This document shows, piece by piece, positions 42,704 to 51,815 of a stretch of 64,000 nucleotides of DNA; within the stretch, counting starts at the first letter, position 1; every line of letters begins with the position of its first letter. Origin of the DNA: Streptomyces cellostaticus (GTDB lineage Bacteria; Actinomycetota; Actinomycetes; Streptomycetales; Streptomycetaceae); contig NZ_JALLIN010000038.1 in assembly GCF_023630175.1 (NCBI RefSeq), positions 1 through 64,000 of the forward strand, written 5' to 3'. A program made the translations under genes and the position numbers. The notes under the pieces are model-generated. The model ran no database searches. It was not told the DNA's origin and worked only from the letters and a program-made list of their open reading frames with translations.

Positions 42704-44332
42704 CTAGTCGTCGGTCAGGACGGTTTCGTGCACGGTGTGGAGCGTCGCGTTCGAGGTGGTGCGCTCCAGACGGAGTCGGGCCGAGCGGTCGCGCAGAGTC
42801 AGGGTCATCAACTGGTTGCCGAACCAGGGGCCGCCCTGCTTGCGCCAGCTCACCGGAGGCCGGGGACAGCGGCCGTGCCGGGCGAGGAGGCGTCCCAGCA
42901 GACGGGCCGGTGCGCTCCAGCCGAAGCGGAAGCCGATCCGCATCATCAGGGGCACGGAGTTGTGCACGGGCGAGCAGGTGAGCTGGACGACGGGCAGGTG
43001 GGGGCCGCCGGACCGCCAGGACGCCTTGGCGAGGTAGCCGTGGTGGACGTCGCCGGACAGGACGCACACGGTCGCGGGGGCGGCCGGGGCGGTACCGGCC
43101 TCGGCGATGAGCTCGGCGAGGTCGGCGAAGGAGCGGGGGAAGGCAGCCCAGTGCTCCAGGTCGGCTCCTCGACGCAGCCGTTCGCCGAAGCGGGCCCAGC
43201 GCCCGCCGCGTTCCCCGGCGCACAGGGCGGAGTTCCAGGTCTCGGTGTCGTGGACCAGGTGCGGCAGGAGCCAGGGCAAGGAGGTGCCGATCAGGAGGTG
43301 GTCGTAGGCCTGCCCGTCGGGCAGTACCTGCTCGCGCAGCCAGGCGGCTTCGCCGGGGTCGAGCATGGCGCGCCGCTCCTCGGCGAGGACTCGCGCGGCC
43401 CGGGAGTCCACCATCACGATCCGGACCTGGCCGAAGTCGCGACGGTAACTGAAGCGGACCGAGGCTGAGTCGGCGTCGGCCCGTTCGGCCAGTGCGCGCA
43501 GTGCCGGCGTGCCGTCCGGCGCTGCGTGGACGGCGGCCCAGGTGGGGTCGTCGGCCAGTTCCGCGGGGGAGAGGTTGCCGAGGTGCTGGTGGACCCAGTA
43601 GGACATCAGGCCGCTCAGCAGCCGTTCCTGCCACCAGTCGGTGGTGCGCATCTCGGCGAGCCAGGCGGCGGAGGTGTTCCAGTCGTCGACGATGTCGTGG
43701 TCGTCGAAGATCATGAGGCTGGGCACGGTGGACAGCAGCCAGCGAACCTCGGGGTCGAGCCAGGATTCGTAGTAGAGGTGACAGTACTCCTCGTAGTCGG
43801 TGACCTGGCCTCCGGGCGGCCGCTCGAGGTCGCGGCGGCCGGCGAGCCAGCGCCGGGTCTGCTCGGAGGTCTCGTCCGCGTAGATCTGGTCGCCCAACAG
43901 GAGCAGTACGTCCGGCCGCTCGGCGTCCGGGTCGGCTGCCAGACGGGTCGCGAGGGTGTCGAGGGCGTCCGGGCCGACCGGATCCCTGCCGTGGGCCGGG
44001 GGCGTGGCCCAGCGGCACGAACCGAAGGTGATGCGGACGGCGTCGCCGGGGGCGGGCGAACGGATGACCGAGGGCGGGAAGGGGGAGTCGGGAAGGGGCC
44101 ACACCGTGGTGCCGTCCAGGAGCACCTCGTAGGAGGGTGCCGTACCGGCCCGCAGGCCGGTCACCGTGACGAGCGCGTAGTGGTGCCCGGCCACCTGGAA
44201 GGTGGAAGCCGTGCCCACCGCGCCGTCGGAGCAGCGCACCCGTACCGTGCAGGACTCGCTGGTCTCGACCCACACCGTGGCGAACGAGCCGTCGGTGCAC
44301 CTCAGCAGTGGTCCCAGGCGCAGTTCGGCCAC
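42704..44332 (-). CDS. PhoD-like alkaline phosphatase / phosphodiesterase
   Basis: A 542-residue metallophosphoesterase of the PhoD family. Metal and active-site motifs: FGSCRWATPP, LLLLGDQIYADE, MIFDDHDIVDDWN, LSGDVHHGYLA. An N-terminal beta-sandwich (LRLGPLLRCTDGSFATVWVE) is usual for the family. No signal peptide or Tat motif is visible, so unlike classical PhoD this copy looks cytoplasmic, as are many Streptomyces paralogues. GTG 44332 is chosen because GGAAGG precedes it and the sandwich starts there; the 74-residue upstream extension is low complexity. Confidence 0.88.
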   Translation of the reverse strand: MAELRLGPLLRCTDGSFATVWVETSESCTVRVRCSDGAVGTASTFQVAGHHYALVTVTGLRAGTAPSYEVLLDGTTVWPLPDSPFPPSVIRSPAPGDAVRITFGSCRWATPPAHGRDPVGPDALDTLATRLAADPDAERPDVLLLLGDQIYADETSEQTRRWLAGRRDLERPPGGQVTDYEEYCHLYYESWLDPEVRWLLSTVPSLMIFDDHDIVDDWNTSAAWLAEMRTTDWWQERLLSGLMSYWVHQHLGNLSPAELADDPTWAAVHAAPDGTPALRALAERADADSASVRFSYRRDFGQVRIVMVDSRAARVLAEERRAMLDPGEAAWLREQVLPDGQAYDHLLIGTSLPWLLPHLVHDTETWNSALCAGERGGRWARFGERLRRGADLEHWAAFPRSFADLAELIAEAGTAPAAPATVCVLSGDVHHGYLAKASWRSGGPHLPVVQLTCSPVHNSVPLMMRIGFRFGWSAPARLLGRLLARHGRCPRPPVSWRKQGGPWFGNQLMTLTLRDRSARLRLERTTSNATLHTVHETVLTDD

Positions 44333-44681
44333 TTGATCGCCTTCCTGTCTCGCGCATAGGGAACGGAACGACCGTAGCGCAACAGGGGAAGCCGGAGTCC
44401 GCGCCACCCATGAGCCGTGGGCGCGACGCGGCTGGGATTCGCTCGATGCTGAAGTTCTTCGAGCTCGACGGCCGCTTTCCCCGGTCCGGCATTCTGCGGA
44501 ATCAGATTTGTCGGGTGGTTCAGCCATCCAGGGCGTCGGAGTCCCGCCTGTCACTGGTCAGGAAGCGCACGTCCGCCACCGATTCGAGCACCGAAAGCCT
44601 CCGCGAAATCCCGTTGGCGGAACCACGGCAGCCACTGCTACGTTTCCGGAGGCCGTGCAAGAGAGCGAGGAGGTGGTACCC
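44333..44681. other. Spacer upstream of PhoD-like gene
   Basis: A divergent spacer of about 350 bp that should carry promoters for the phosphatase and the alpha/beta hydrolase. AT-richer DNA around 44450-44520 is the best promoter candidate. No gene is supported. Confidence 0.35.
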
Positions 44682-44732
44682 GTGAACGTATCGACATGGG
44701 TGCTCTCCTCCGGGGTCACGGTCGGGCAATAG
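44682..44732 (+). CDS. Possible 16-residue leader ORF
   Basis: GTG 44682 opens VNVSTWVLSSGVTVGQ and stops at 44732. A near-perfect GAGGAGGT ribosome site lies 7 nt upstream, far stronger than that of the following hydrolase gene, whose start is 45 nt downstream. It may be a translated leader or merely the tail of a decayed gene. There is no homology to rest on. Confidence 0.3.
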   Translation: MNVSTWVLSSGVTVGQ

Positions 44733-44777
44733 GTCGTCCGGGAGCGCCGTTCAATGGCACTCCCGAAAGGCACGACC

Positions 44778-45518
44778 ATGCACTTCACTTCTGAACGGCG
44801 TCTCGACGGCGCTGTCCTCGAGCGCGAATTCACCCTCGGTGAGATCCCCGGCATCCTGTGGACGCCCGCATCCGCATCCGCGTCCGCACCGGCGCCGCTG
44901 ATCCTGCTCAGCCCCCCTCCTCTCGTGCTGCGCAAGACGTACCCCCGGCTGGTGGCTCGGGCCCGCCACGCTGCGGCGGACGGCTTCGCCACGGCTACCA
45001 TCGAGCTCCCCGGAAGCGGCGACCGGCCCCGCTGGCCCGGCGCCGAGCAGGCCCGCGCCGACCTGCGCCGGGCCATGGAGGCCGGCGATCCGGTCAGCGA
45101 CGAGATCATCGACGCCCTCGTCCTCCCGCTCGTCGACAAATCGGTCCCGGAATGGCAGGCCGCCCTGGACGCCCTCCTGTCGCTGCCCGAGATCGGCGGC
45201 CCGGTCGGTTACTCGGGGGGAGTGATCTCCATCGGGACCCGGCTGGTGGTGGTCGAGCCGCGCATCTCGGCCGCTGTTCTGTTCGCCGGGAGTTTCGTCC
45301 CCCGGACCATGTTCGAGGAGGCCCGCCAGGTCACCATTCCGCTGCACGTCCTGCTGCAGTGGGACGACGAAGGGAACGACCGGCAGGCGGCCCTGGACCT
45401 GTTCGACGCCTTCGGCTCCAAGGAGAAGACCCTGCACGCCAACATGGGCGGGCACACCGGCGTCCCGCAGTCCGCAGGCGACGAAGCGGGCCGATTCCTC
45501 GCCCGGCACCTGAAGTGA
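44778..45518 (+). CDS. Alpha/beta-hydrolase (dienelactone-hydrolase-like)
   Basis: A 246-residue protein with an alpha/beta-hydrolase layout: strand LILLSPPPLVLRKTY, AAADGFATATIELPGSGDRP, nucleophile elbow GPVGYSGGVIS (Ser in GYSGG), acid near VLLQWDDEGNDRQ, and His in NMGGHTGVP. All triad members are visible. It is probably a cytoplasmic esterase or lipase-like enzyme of unknown substrate. ATG 44778 has GAAAGG upstream; an in-frame ATG at 44754 would add eight residues. Confidence 0.83.
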   Translation: MHFTSERRLDGAVLEREFTLGEIPGILWTPASASASAPAPLILLSPPPLVLRKTYPRLVARARHAAADGFATATIELPGSGDRPRWPGAEQARADLRRAMEAGDPVSDEIIDALVLPLVDKSVPEWQAALDALLSLPEIGGPVGYSGGVISIGTRLVVVEPRISAAVLFAGSFVPRTMFEEARQVTIPLHVLLQWDDEGNDRQAALDLFDAFGSKEKTLHANMGGHTGVPQSAGDEAGRFLARHLK

Positions 45519-45616
45519 CGCCGGGCCGTCAGGCCACCAGCGGACGGTAAGCCGTGTCGGCCAGGACGCTGGCCATCTGGGGACGGGTCCCGGCCCTCGT
45601 CGGCTCTCCACAGCAC

Positions 45617-45646
45617 GGGCCCCTGCCAGACTCCCGGCAGGGGCCC
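45617..45646. terminator. Terminator-like hairpin after the hydrolase gene
   Basis: GGGCCCCTGCC (45617-45627) pairs perfectly with GGCAGGGGCCC (45636-45646) around an 8-nt loop, about 100 nt past the hydrolase stop and just before the Tn3 remnant. Confidence 0.6.
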
Positions 45647-45675
45647 GCACGGCCCGAAGTCGTGAACTGCTCGAC

Positions 45676-46000
45676 GTCTGCGAAGCTTCGCAGGCTGCCG
45701 AACGGCGCGAACACCGTGCTCCACTACGGCAGGGACGGCGCCCTGACCGGACCCGACAAGGAGCACGCCGACACCTCGATGCGCCCTGCGCCTGCTGTGG
45801 TCCGCGCTCGTGCACGTCAACACCCTGCTGGTGCGGCGTATCCTCGCCGAACCCGGCCGGGCGAAGAAGCTGACCGACGAGGACCGGTGCGGCCCGACCC
45901 TCTTGTTCCGGTCGAACGTCAACCCGTACGGAACACTCCGTCTGGAGAGGGGCACTCGCCTCGACCTCGGTCGGCCGGCGACCCTGCCGGTGCGGGGAAG
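45676..46000 (+). pseudogene. Tn3-family transposase C-terminal remnant
   Basis: Two frames together give LRRLPNGANTVLHYGRDGAL, then LWSALVHVNTLLVRRILAEP, KKLTDEDRCGP and SNVNPYGTLRLERGTRLDLG. The pattern H/N-V-N-T-L-L-V, LTDEDR-x-G, NVNPYG-x-F-x-L, RLDLG is that of the C-terminal end of Tn3-type transposases in Streptomyces. A frameshift after about 45785 and the missing N-terminal 900 residues make it inactive. No terminal inverted repeat was identified. Confidence 0.65.
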
Positions 46001-46055
46001 TGGGCCACGCCCCAGCCGGCGGTCAAGGACGACGAGCGACATCCCGTGACCCACC

Positions 46056-46940
46056 TCAGCCTGGCAGCGCGTCCTGAAGCTGCGTCAGCTCAAGTGTGCT
46101 CAGCTCGAGGTCCGTGGCCTTGGCCGAGTCGGTGACGGAGGCAGGGCGGCTGGCGCCCGGTACCGGGATCACCGCCGGGGAGCGGGCGAGCAGCCAGGCC
46201 AGGGCGATCCGGTGCGGGCTGACGCCGCGCTCGGCTGCGATGCGATGGAAGGCGGTACCGACCGAAGTGGGCCCGGAGGGGCCGTCGAGGGAGCTGCGCG
46301 CGATGCCGCCCAGCGGGCTCCAGGGAAGAAATGCCAGCCCCAGCTGTGTGCTCAGCTGCAGCTCTGCCTCGCTGTCGCGCACGGCCGGCGAGTACTGGTT
46401 CTGCACGGAGACGAGTCCGTCGCCGAGGATCGCATGCGCTTCGCGGATCTGGGCGGTGGTGACGTTGGAGATGCCGGCGGCGCGGATGGTGCCGGCGCCG
46501 AGCAGGTCGCGCAGGGCGCCGACCGACTCCGCCCAGGGCACATCGGGGTCGGGCTTGTGCAGCCGGTACAGGCCGATCGCGTCGACGGCCAGGCGCTTGG
46601 CGGACGCCTCGGCAGCGAGCTTGAGATGTTCCGGGTTGGCGGTGACCGTCCAGCTGCCGTCGCCGGGGCGGCCGCGGCCGCCCTTGGTGGCAACCAGCAC
46701 GCCGGAGGTGTCGCCGCCGTAGCGGGCCAGGGCGCGGGCGATCAGCAGCTCGTTGTGGCCGACCTCTCCGGCGTGCCAGTGGTAGCTGTCGGCGGTGTCG
46801 ATGAGTGTGACGCCGGCGTCGAGGGCGGCGTGGATGGTGGCGATGGCCCGCGTCTCGTCCGGGCGATGCTCGATGGACAGCGGCATGGCGCCCAGGCCGA
46901 TGGCACTGACGGTGGTGTGGGCGATGGTGCGGTATTGCAT
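46056..46940 (-). CDS. Aldo/keto reductase
   Basis: A 294-residue AKR barrel enzyme. The catalytic tetrad is readable: Asp and Tyr in DTADSYHWHAGEVGHNE, Lys in VATKGGRGR, His in YRLHKPDPD. The NADPH end is AWLLARSPAVIPVPGASRP. It resembles the YghZ/pyridoxal-reductase side of the superfamily. It follows the epimerase gene by 14 nt and is probably co-transcribed with it. Both lie divergent from a LysR regulator that may control them. Confidence 0.93.
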   Translation of the reverse strand: MQYRTIAHTTVSAIGLGAMPLSIEHRPDETRAIATIHAALDAGVTLIDTADSYHWHAGEVGHNELLIARALARYGGDTSGVLVATKGGRGRPGDGSWTVTANPEHLKLAAEASAKRLAVDAIGLYRLHKPDPDVPWAESVGALRDLLGAGTIRAAGISNVTTAQIREAHAILGDGLVSVQNQYSPAVRDSEAELQLSTQLGLAFLPWSPLGGIARSSLDGPSGPTSVGTAFHRIAAERGVSPHRIALAWLLARSPAVIPVPGASRPASVTDSAKATDLELSTLELTQLQDALPG

Positions 46941-46954
46941 GCTGGCCCTGTTCC

Positions 46955-47890
46955 TCAGGTGGTGGACGGTTCGGCGGTGAGGGCCTCGGTGACGGCGCCG
47001 GGCAACCAGTCGGTGGTGCGGGAGAGGGCGAAGCCCAGCTTTTTCGCCCGGGCGTTGCTCATGGCGTAGTGGCGGTCGAACGAGAACGGCGACGCCTGCC
47101 CGCCTGCAGGGACCGTGCGGTAGACGGGCGTCCGGCCGACCTGGGCAGCGACGATCGTGGAGAGGTCGCCTACGTCCAGCGGCCCATCGGAGCAGGCGTT
47201 GAGCGGGCCGGTGAAGTCCTCTGCGGTCGCCCACAGCAACAGGGATGCCAGCTCCTCGTAGTGGATGAAGACCGTGGGCTGCGCGTGTGCGTGCACAGTG
47301 ATCTCTTCGCCGCGGATGATGCGCTCGGTGTAGTGGGCGAGTCGGCCGGTGAACTCCTGCGCGCCGCCGCCGAGCACGTGGGCGCTGCGGACAGTGGCGA
47401 AGGCGAACGAGCCTTCCTGTGTGAAGACGGCCTCCGCCTGGCGCTTGCCCTCGGCGTAGTGGGCCTCCAGGTAGGCGTCGTCGAGCCAGGGCAGGTCCAT
47501 GGCCACCAGCCAGGTGGCCGGGTCCACGGTCTCCTCCGGCACCGGCGTGCCCGCCGGGGTCGACGCCAGTGCGGCGGTCGCCGGGTCGTAGACCTCGATC
47601 GTGGACGTCATGACGTAGCGCCGGGTGCGGCCGGCGAAGGCGCGGGCGGCTATCGCGGCCTGTACGGGCGTGTAGCAGACCTGATCCACCACGACGTCGA
47701 AGGCGCGTGAGCCGAGGGCGGCCGTCAGGGCCGACTCGTCGTTGCGGTCGACGACGAGGTGCTCGACACCGGCGGGCGGCCGGGTGGACCCGCGGTTGAT
47801 CACCGTGACCTGGTGACCAGCCGCCTGCAGGCGTTTGACCAGGAGCTTTCCAAAGTACCGGCTTCCGCCGATGACGCAGATCCTTTGCAT
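46955..47890 (-). CDS. NAD-dependent epimerase/dehydratase family protein
   Basis: A 311-residue extended-SDR protein. The nucleotide motif is ICVIGGSRYFGKLLVKRL, an atypical GGxRxFG form seen in isoflavone-reductase-like members, and the active Tyr/Lys lie in YAEGKRQAE. Substrate unknown. ATG 47890 with a purine-rich AGGGTGGGGGG upstream is preferred; ATG 47920 in frame is possible. It is the first gene of a leftward pair with the aldo/keto reductase. Confidence 0.87.
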   Translation of the reverse strand: MQRICVIGGSRYFGKLLVKRLQAAGHQVTVINRGSTRPPAGVEHLVVDRNDESALTAALGSRAFDVVVDQVCYTPVQAAIAARAFAGRTRRYVMTSTIEVYDPATAALASTPAGTPVPEETVDPATWLVAMDLPWLDDAYLEAHYAEGKRQAEAVFTQEGSFAFATVRSAHVLGGGAQEFTGRLAHYTERIIRGEEITVHAHAQPTVFIHYEELASLLLWATAEDFTGPLNACSDGPLDVGDLSTIVAAQVGRTPVYRTVPAGGQASPFSFDRHYAMSNARAKKLGFALSRTTDWLPGAVTEALTAEPSTT

Positions 47891-47932
47891 CCCCCCACCC
47901 TGGACGTCTACGGTCATCAAAAGAAGTGCTGA

Positions 47933-47952
47933 CTTACTGGCCTTGCATTAAG
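47933..47952. promoter_or_regulatory. Possible LysR box
   Basis: CTTA-N12-TAAG is an interrupted palindrome just before the divergently read LysR gene and 43 nt from the epimerase start, the usual place for autoregulation and activation. Short arms make this tentative. Confidence 0.35.
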
Positions 47953-47960
47953 GAAAACTG

Positions 47961-48866
47961 TTGATCGACGTGCACCGGCTCCGCATCCTGCGGGCAGTGG
48001 CAGAGCACGGCAGCTTCAACCGGGCTGCCGCCGCCCTGCACCTCACCCCCTCGGCCGTCTCCCAGCACGTGGCCGCCCTGGAACGCAGCCTGGGCGCCGA
48101 GGTCGTCGTCCGCAGCACCCGCGGCGTCACCCTCACCCCGGCCGGTCAGATCATGGTCGGCGCCGCCGAGTCCGTTGCCGCCGAGCTCGAACACGCCCGA
48201 CAGCAGGTCGACCAGCTCAACACCGGCCGCGTGCAGCTCACCGTGGCCACCTTCACCAGCGGCGGCCGGCTCCTGCTGCCCGGCGCCCTCGCCCGGCTCA
48301 GGCCCGCTCACCCCCGCACGGTGCTCCACGTCCGGGAAGGCGAGCCCGAGGACACCCTGCCCCTCGTTCGCCAGGGCGCCGTGGACGTTGCGCTCGCCTA
48401 TCACTTCGACGGCCCGCTCCCGGTTGGGCCAGGACCCAGCTCCAGCCTCGAATGGACCCCACTTCTGGAAGACCCCCTGCACGTCGTCCTGCCAATGGGA
48501 CATCGCCTCGCCGGCCGCGACGTGCTCGACCTCACCGAGCTGGCAGCCGAACCGTGGGTGCTCGGCTGCCTGAAGACCGAGTCCTACCTGCGCCGCTTCG
48601 CCGAGCGCGCCGGATTCGCTCCGGAGGTACGCGGCACCACCACCGACTACTTCTTCGCCCGCTCTCTCGTCGCCGCAGGCATGGGAATCTCGCTGATCCC
48701 CTCCATTGCCCTCACCCCGGAAATCCCGGGCCTGCGCACCGTCCCGATCAAACCGCCGGGGCCGAGCCGGTACATCGGTGTCGCCGCGATCAACTACCGG
48801 GATCGGCCCCATGTCACGACGCTCATCGAAGCGCTCCGTGAACAGGCGATGCAGCAGCACCGGTAG
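47961..48866 (+). CDS. LysR-family transcriptional regulator
   Basis: A 301-residue LTTR. The HTH is within residues 1-60 (LRILRAVAEHGSFNRAAAAL, HLTPSAVSQHVAALERSLG), followed by a substrate-binding domain (VQLTVATFTSGGRLLLPGAL, LVAAGMGISLIPSIAL). TTG 47961 is the likely start, with GTG 47970 an alternative. It is divergent from the epimerase/AKR pair, its probable targets. Confidence 0.93.
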   Translation: MIDVHRLRILRAVAEHGSFNRAAAALHLTPSAVSQHVAALERSLGAEVVVRSTRGVTLTPAGQIMVGAAESVAAELEHARQQVDQLNTGRVQLTVATFTSGGRLLLPGALARLRPAHPRTVLHVREGEPEDTLPLVRQGAVDVALAYHFDGPLPVGPGPSSSLEWTPLLEDPLHVVLPMGHRLAGRDVLDLTELAAEPWVLGCLKTESYLRRFAERAGFAPEVRGTTTDYFFARSLVAAGMGISLIPSIALTPEIPGLRTVPIKPPGPSRYIGVAAINYRDRPHVTTLIEALREQAMQQHR

Positions 48867-48928
48867 AGACGCTGATCCGCTTCGCTCCGGGCGGCCCTGA
48901 CCGATTGCCGGCGACGTCGGCGTCTCAT

Positions 48929-48957
48929 GGGTGGTCGCTCGTGAAACAGGCGACCAC
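48929..48957. terminator. Terminator hairpin between convergent LysR genes
   Basis: GGTGGTCGC (48929-48937) pairs with GCGACCACC (48949-48957) around an 11-nt loop, 62 nt after the stop of the rightward LysR gene. The rest of 48867-49099 has no gene. Confidence 0.6.
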
Positions 48958-49099
48958 CTGGCGGTCCACCTGCGGTGATCATTTTTCATGAGTTGCCGCA
49001 GACGAGCGGACGCTCACTGACACGGCGGTGGTATTTCGCTGCCACGCAGCTGTCGTGGGCGGCCCGCTGCCGCGAGGGCGGCACATCGCGTGCAAGGCG

Positions 49100-50065
49100 T
49101 TACAGGAGGGAGTGTCTGCCCCGGCGGATGACCTGATGGGCTGCCTGGCGTAAGGCTGCGAGGGCGGGGCGGTTGCGGTTTCGGGGCAGCCAAGCGAGCG
49201 CCGCGGTGAACAGGGGGAGATCGCTCACGTTGAGGTAGGCCGTGCCGGGGCGGGGGAATAGGTGACGGGCTGCGGCGGGGAGGAAAACGATGCCCTGGCC
49301 ACTTGCGACGGCCAGCAGCATTGCCTCGAGATCGGCCACGGTCATTCCATAGCGCACGGGTGTGCCGTCGGGGCGGGGGTTGACGGTCCAAAAATCCCAC
49401 CACGCGCGGGGGACCCCGGGGGGCATGTCCAGCATGGTGTGATCGGCGAGTTGTGCGAGGGTGGTCGACGTCTGGTCTGCCAAGGGATCGCCGGCAGCCA
49501 TGCACGCTACGCGCTGGTCGGTGGCCAAATGCAGGCTCTGAAAGCCAGGCGGCAGTGGAGGAAGGAGGAAGGCGGCATCAGTCTCGCCGCTCACCAGCGC
49601 CTCAACCTGTTGGGTGAACCCGAGGTTGCGCATCTCGAAGGTGACGTGGGGATGGCCGGCGCGCAGGTGGGCGAGGATGGCGTGGGTATAGGGCATCGCG
49701 GCCTCACCGCCGATGGCCCCGAGTACCAGGTGCCCGGACAGCTCACGGGCCTGCAGGCCGGCGGCCTGATTGAGTTGCGTCATGGCCGCTATGACGGAGC
49801 GGATGTCCGGGAGCAGAGCTTGTCCGGCGGGGGTCAGCTCCACCTTCCGGCTGGTGCGCTCGATCAGAGGCACACCGATCCGCTTCTCCAAGGCGCGTAT
49901 TTGTTGGCTGAAAGCGGGCTGCGTCATGAACATGCGTGTGGCCGCCCGGCCGAAGTGCAGCTCTTGAGCCAAGGCTAGAAATAATCGGAGTTGATGCGTG
50001 CTCGGGTCCCGGCGCGCGTCATGGGCGGGCAGAGAGGACGCGCTCACTTCGTCGTCATCGGTCAT
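49100..50065 (-). CDS. LysR-family transcriptional regulator
   Basis: A 321-residue LTTR. The HTH follows a 22-residue lead: LRLFLALAQELHFGRAATRM, MTQPAFSQQIRALEKRIGVP. The effector domain begins LSGHLVLGAIGGEAAMPY. It is distinct from the neighbouring LysR at 47961. No enzyme gene is divergently paired; the closest upstream gene encodes a small secreted protein read rightwards 133 nt away, a possible target. Confidence 0.93.
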   Translation of the reverse strand: MTDDDEVSASSLPAHDARRDPSTHQLRLFLALAQELHFGRAATRMFMTQPAFSQQIRALEKRIGVPLIERTSRKVELTPAGQALLPDIRSVIAAMTQLNQAAGLQARELSGHLVLGAIGGEAAMPYTHAILAHLRAGHPHVTFEMRNLGFTQQVEALVSGETDAAFLLPPLPPGFQSLHLATDQRVACMAAGDPLADQTSTTLAQLADHTMLDMPPGVPRAWWDFWTVNPRPDGTPVRYGMTVADLEAMLLAVASGQGIVFLPAAARHLFPRPGTAYLNVSDLPLFTAALAWLPRNRNRPALAALRQAAHQVIRRGRHSLL

Positions 50066-50079
50066 ACATGAAAGTGTAT
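50064..50079. promoter_or_regulatory. LysR-type inverted repeat upstream of 49100-50065
   Basis: ATACATGAAAGTGTAT has perfect 5-bp arms (ATACA/TGTAT) spaced by six and touches the start codon of the leftward LysR gene. It is a likely autoregulatory site. Confidence 0.5.
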
Positions 50080-50198
50080 CGATCCGGTTCGGAAGGTGAC
50101 GGTCTTAGGGGTACCGGGCTGGTGTCGCTTCGATGGAGGATCGTGCAAGACCTCGGGAGAAATGGAAAACCGGGGCGACACCAGAGAGGGCAAGAAGA

Positions 50199-50594
50199 AT
50201 GAGGGTTTCCGCTATTCGGCTGGCACGTATGGCAGTTTCGGCCGGTGCTGCTGCTGCTCTCCTCATCGGAGCGTCCGCATCAGCTGGGGCTGACGGTCAA
50301 ATGGCATACGCGAAATACGGGGCGGGGAAGGGATACTTCAAAGCCTACGGGGACTACTTCTACATCCAGGACACCAAGTCGGACGGTCACTCCGCGGTGA
50401 TCCAGTGGAAGGCGGCCGGCCGGGAAGGAGACGATTGGGATCACAACGGTGCGAACAACGGCTGGACGGTGGCCAACCGCAACTTCCCGGAAGGGGCGAC
50501 GGTCCAGTACCGAGCGTGCTGGGGCGAGTGGGGAACTCAGTACATTCAGCTGTCCAGCTGCTCGCAATGGGTGACCACCATCAACGACAATTGA
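50199..50594 (+). CDS. Small secreted protein of unknown function
   Basis: A 131-residue protein with a signal peptide of about 30 residues (RLARMAVSAGAAAALLIGAS, AxA-like cleavage near ASAGA). The mature part is aromatic- and Gly-rich (KYGAGKGYFKAYGDYFYIQD). Its two Cys lie in YRACWGEWG and LSSCSQW and may form a disulfide. The composition suggests a compact beta-fold like other Streptomyces secreted small proteins, but I do not recognise a named family. GAGAGGG precedes ATG 50199. Confidence 0.75.
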   Translation: MRVSAIRLARMAVSAGAAAALLIGASASAGADGQMAYAKYGAGKGYFKAYGDYFYIQDTKSDGHSAVIQWKAAGREGDDWDHNGANNGWTVANRNFPEGATVQYRACWGEWGTQYIQLSSCSQWVTTINDN

Positions 50595-50889
50595 CCTCGA
50601 CTCGGCAGTACCGACAGGCGTGATTCCTGGTCATTGACGCGTTCGTCGTGGTCATGAGGGCCGACGCGGTCGAACGCAGCAGCAGCCACGCCGTCCCCGA
50701 TGGTTGAGGCGCGTGGCTCTGGGGCACCTGACGTGACTCCGGTCCGCTAGAGGACTGTTGACCGGCGCCGGCCCGTACCGCTTCGTCTCGGCCCGGCGTC
50801 GACGTCAGGTGCCGGCTCCGCTCCGCAGGCGTGTCGCCCCAGTGAGCCTGTGACGTGGAACACGTTGGCACCGCGTGAGCGTGGGCCGC

Positions 50890-51040
50890 CGGCGCCCTGC
50901 TGGTCCTTGCGCACCTGCGCCCCGGCCATACCTACGCCCGGCTCGCAGCCGGGTTCGGCGTCGGCACCACGACCGCCTACCGGTACATCGCCGAGGCCAT
51001 CGATGTCCTGTCTCACACCGACCCTCGCCAAGCCGGCCGT
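50890..51040 (+). pseudogene. Transposase N-terminal HTH remnant
   Basis: One frame reads GALLVLAHLRPGHTYARLAA, GFGVGTTTAYRYIAEAIDVL, then shifts to the frame giving LTPTLAKP. This is the helix-turn-helix and following helix of a DDE transposase (IS5/DDE_Tnp_4 type). The fragment is out of frame at both ends and abuts the end of the leftward cupin gene. The preceding 50595-50889 shows no gene. Confidence 0.6.
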
Positions 51041-51043
51041 CCG

Positions 51044-51472
51044 CTACGAGGCCCCCGTGCTGGTGGCGGTACTGAGTGAATGGCTGTGACCGGCAGCGAA
51101 GCCGCCCTCATCGGTCACCTCATAGCCGGGCACAGAAGGCCAGCGGATCGTCAGAACGACGGACTCTTCCTCCGCGAACCAGGAGTGATCGACGCCCCGA
51201 CCCCACACGACGTAGTCCCCCTGCCGAGCCAGGAGAACACTGCGCCCGGGCAGCTCCACCCGGAAGCGCCCGCTGATGAGGACCAGCAAGGCGGTGCGCT
51301 CCTCGCCCGTCACCCACTGAGCCCGCCTATCGCCCTGCGGGTGAACGCCCCATTTGACCTCCACGGCCACGCTATGCCGAGGATCGGAGGCTTCCTTGAA
51401 ATGCCCCAGCAGCCACCCCCGGTCCAGCGCCGCGTCGCTGCCCGCATTGCCCACATACACGCTGTCGGTCAT
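51044..51472 (-). CDS. Cupin-like small protein
   Basis: A 142-residue single-domain beta-barrel. Strand pattern: VAVEVKWGVHPQGDRRAQWV, TALLVLISGRFRVELPGR, LLARQGDYVVWGRGVDHSWF. The last resembles the second cupin motif (G-D-x-x-x-x-x-x-x-x-H). Some databases label such proteins signal peptidase I, which the sequence does not support. The last 25 residues are Ser/Thr/Gly-rich and adjoin a transposase fragment, so the native C-terminus may have been replaced. Confidence 0.72.
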   Translation of the reverse strand: MTDSVYVGNAGSDAALDRGWLLGHFKEASDPRHSVAVEVKWGVHPQGDRRAQWVTGEERTALLVLISGRFRVELPGRSVLLARQGDYVVWGRGVDHSWFAEEESVVLTIRWPSVPGYEVTDEGGFAAGHSHSLSTATSTGAS

Positions 51473-51707
51473 GACCCCGGAAGGTAGCAGCCGACCGCAC
51501 CAGCACTCCCAGGGGCAACTACTGGCATCCGGGTCTACGGCACTGTTCGGCCCCGGGCTTATGGGCCGACGCAGGACACACCCTCACCGCGCCTGACGAC
51601 GATGTGCGATGGCCGGAGCAGCAGACTGCGCAGCGTCGGCTTCATGACCTTGAAGGGAGCGTCTGCGTCCGGGCAGGCCGCGGTCGGCGACCACCGCCAG
51701 GGACACA

Positions 51708-51796
51708 GGAGCGCGGTCCGACATCTCGACGTCATCGAGACCGGCACCGACTCCTACCGCCTCGCACACGCCAAGAACCGACAGAGCAACGGATGA
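51708..51796 (+). pseudogene. Possible IstB-like transposition ATPase tail
   Basis: The frame ending at 51796 finishes HLDVIETGTDSYRLAHAKNR. IETGTDSYRLA resembles the C-terminal end of IS21-type helper ATPases (IstB) in actinobacteria. Only about 25 residues are left and the upstream frame does not resemble IstB. Confidence 0.35.
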
Positions 51797-51815
51797 CCGG
51801 CCAGCCCAACCCCGT

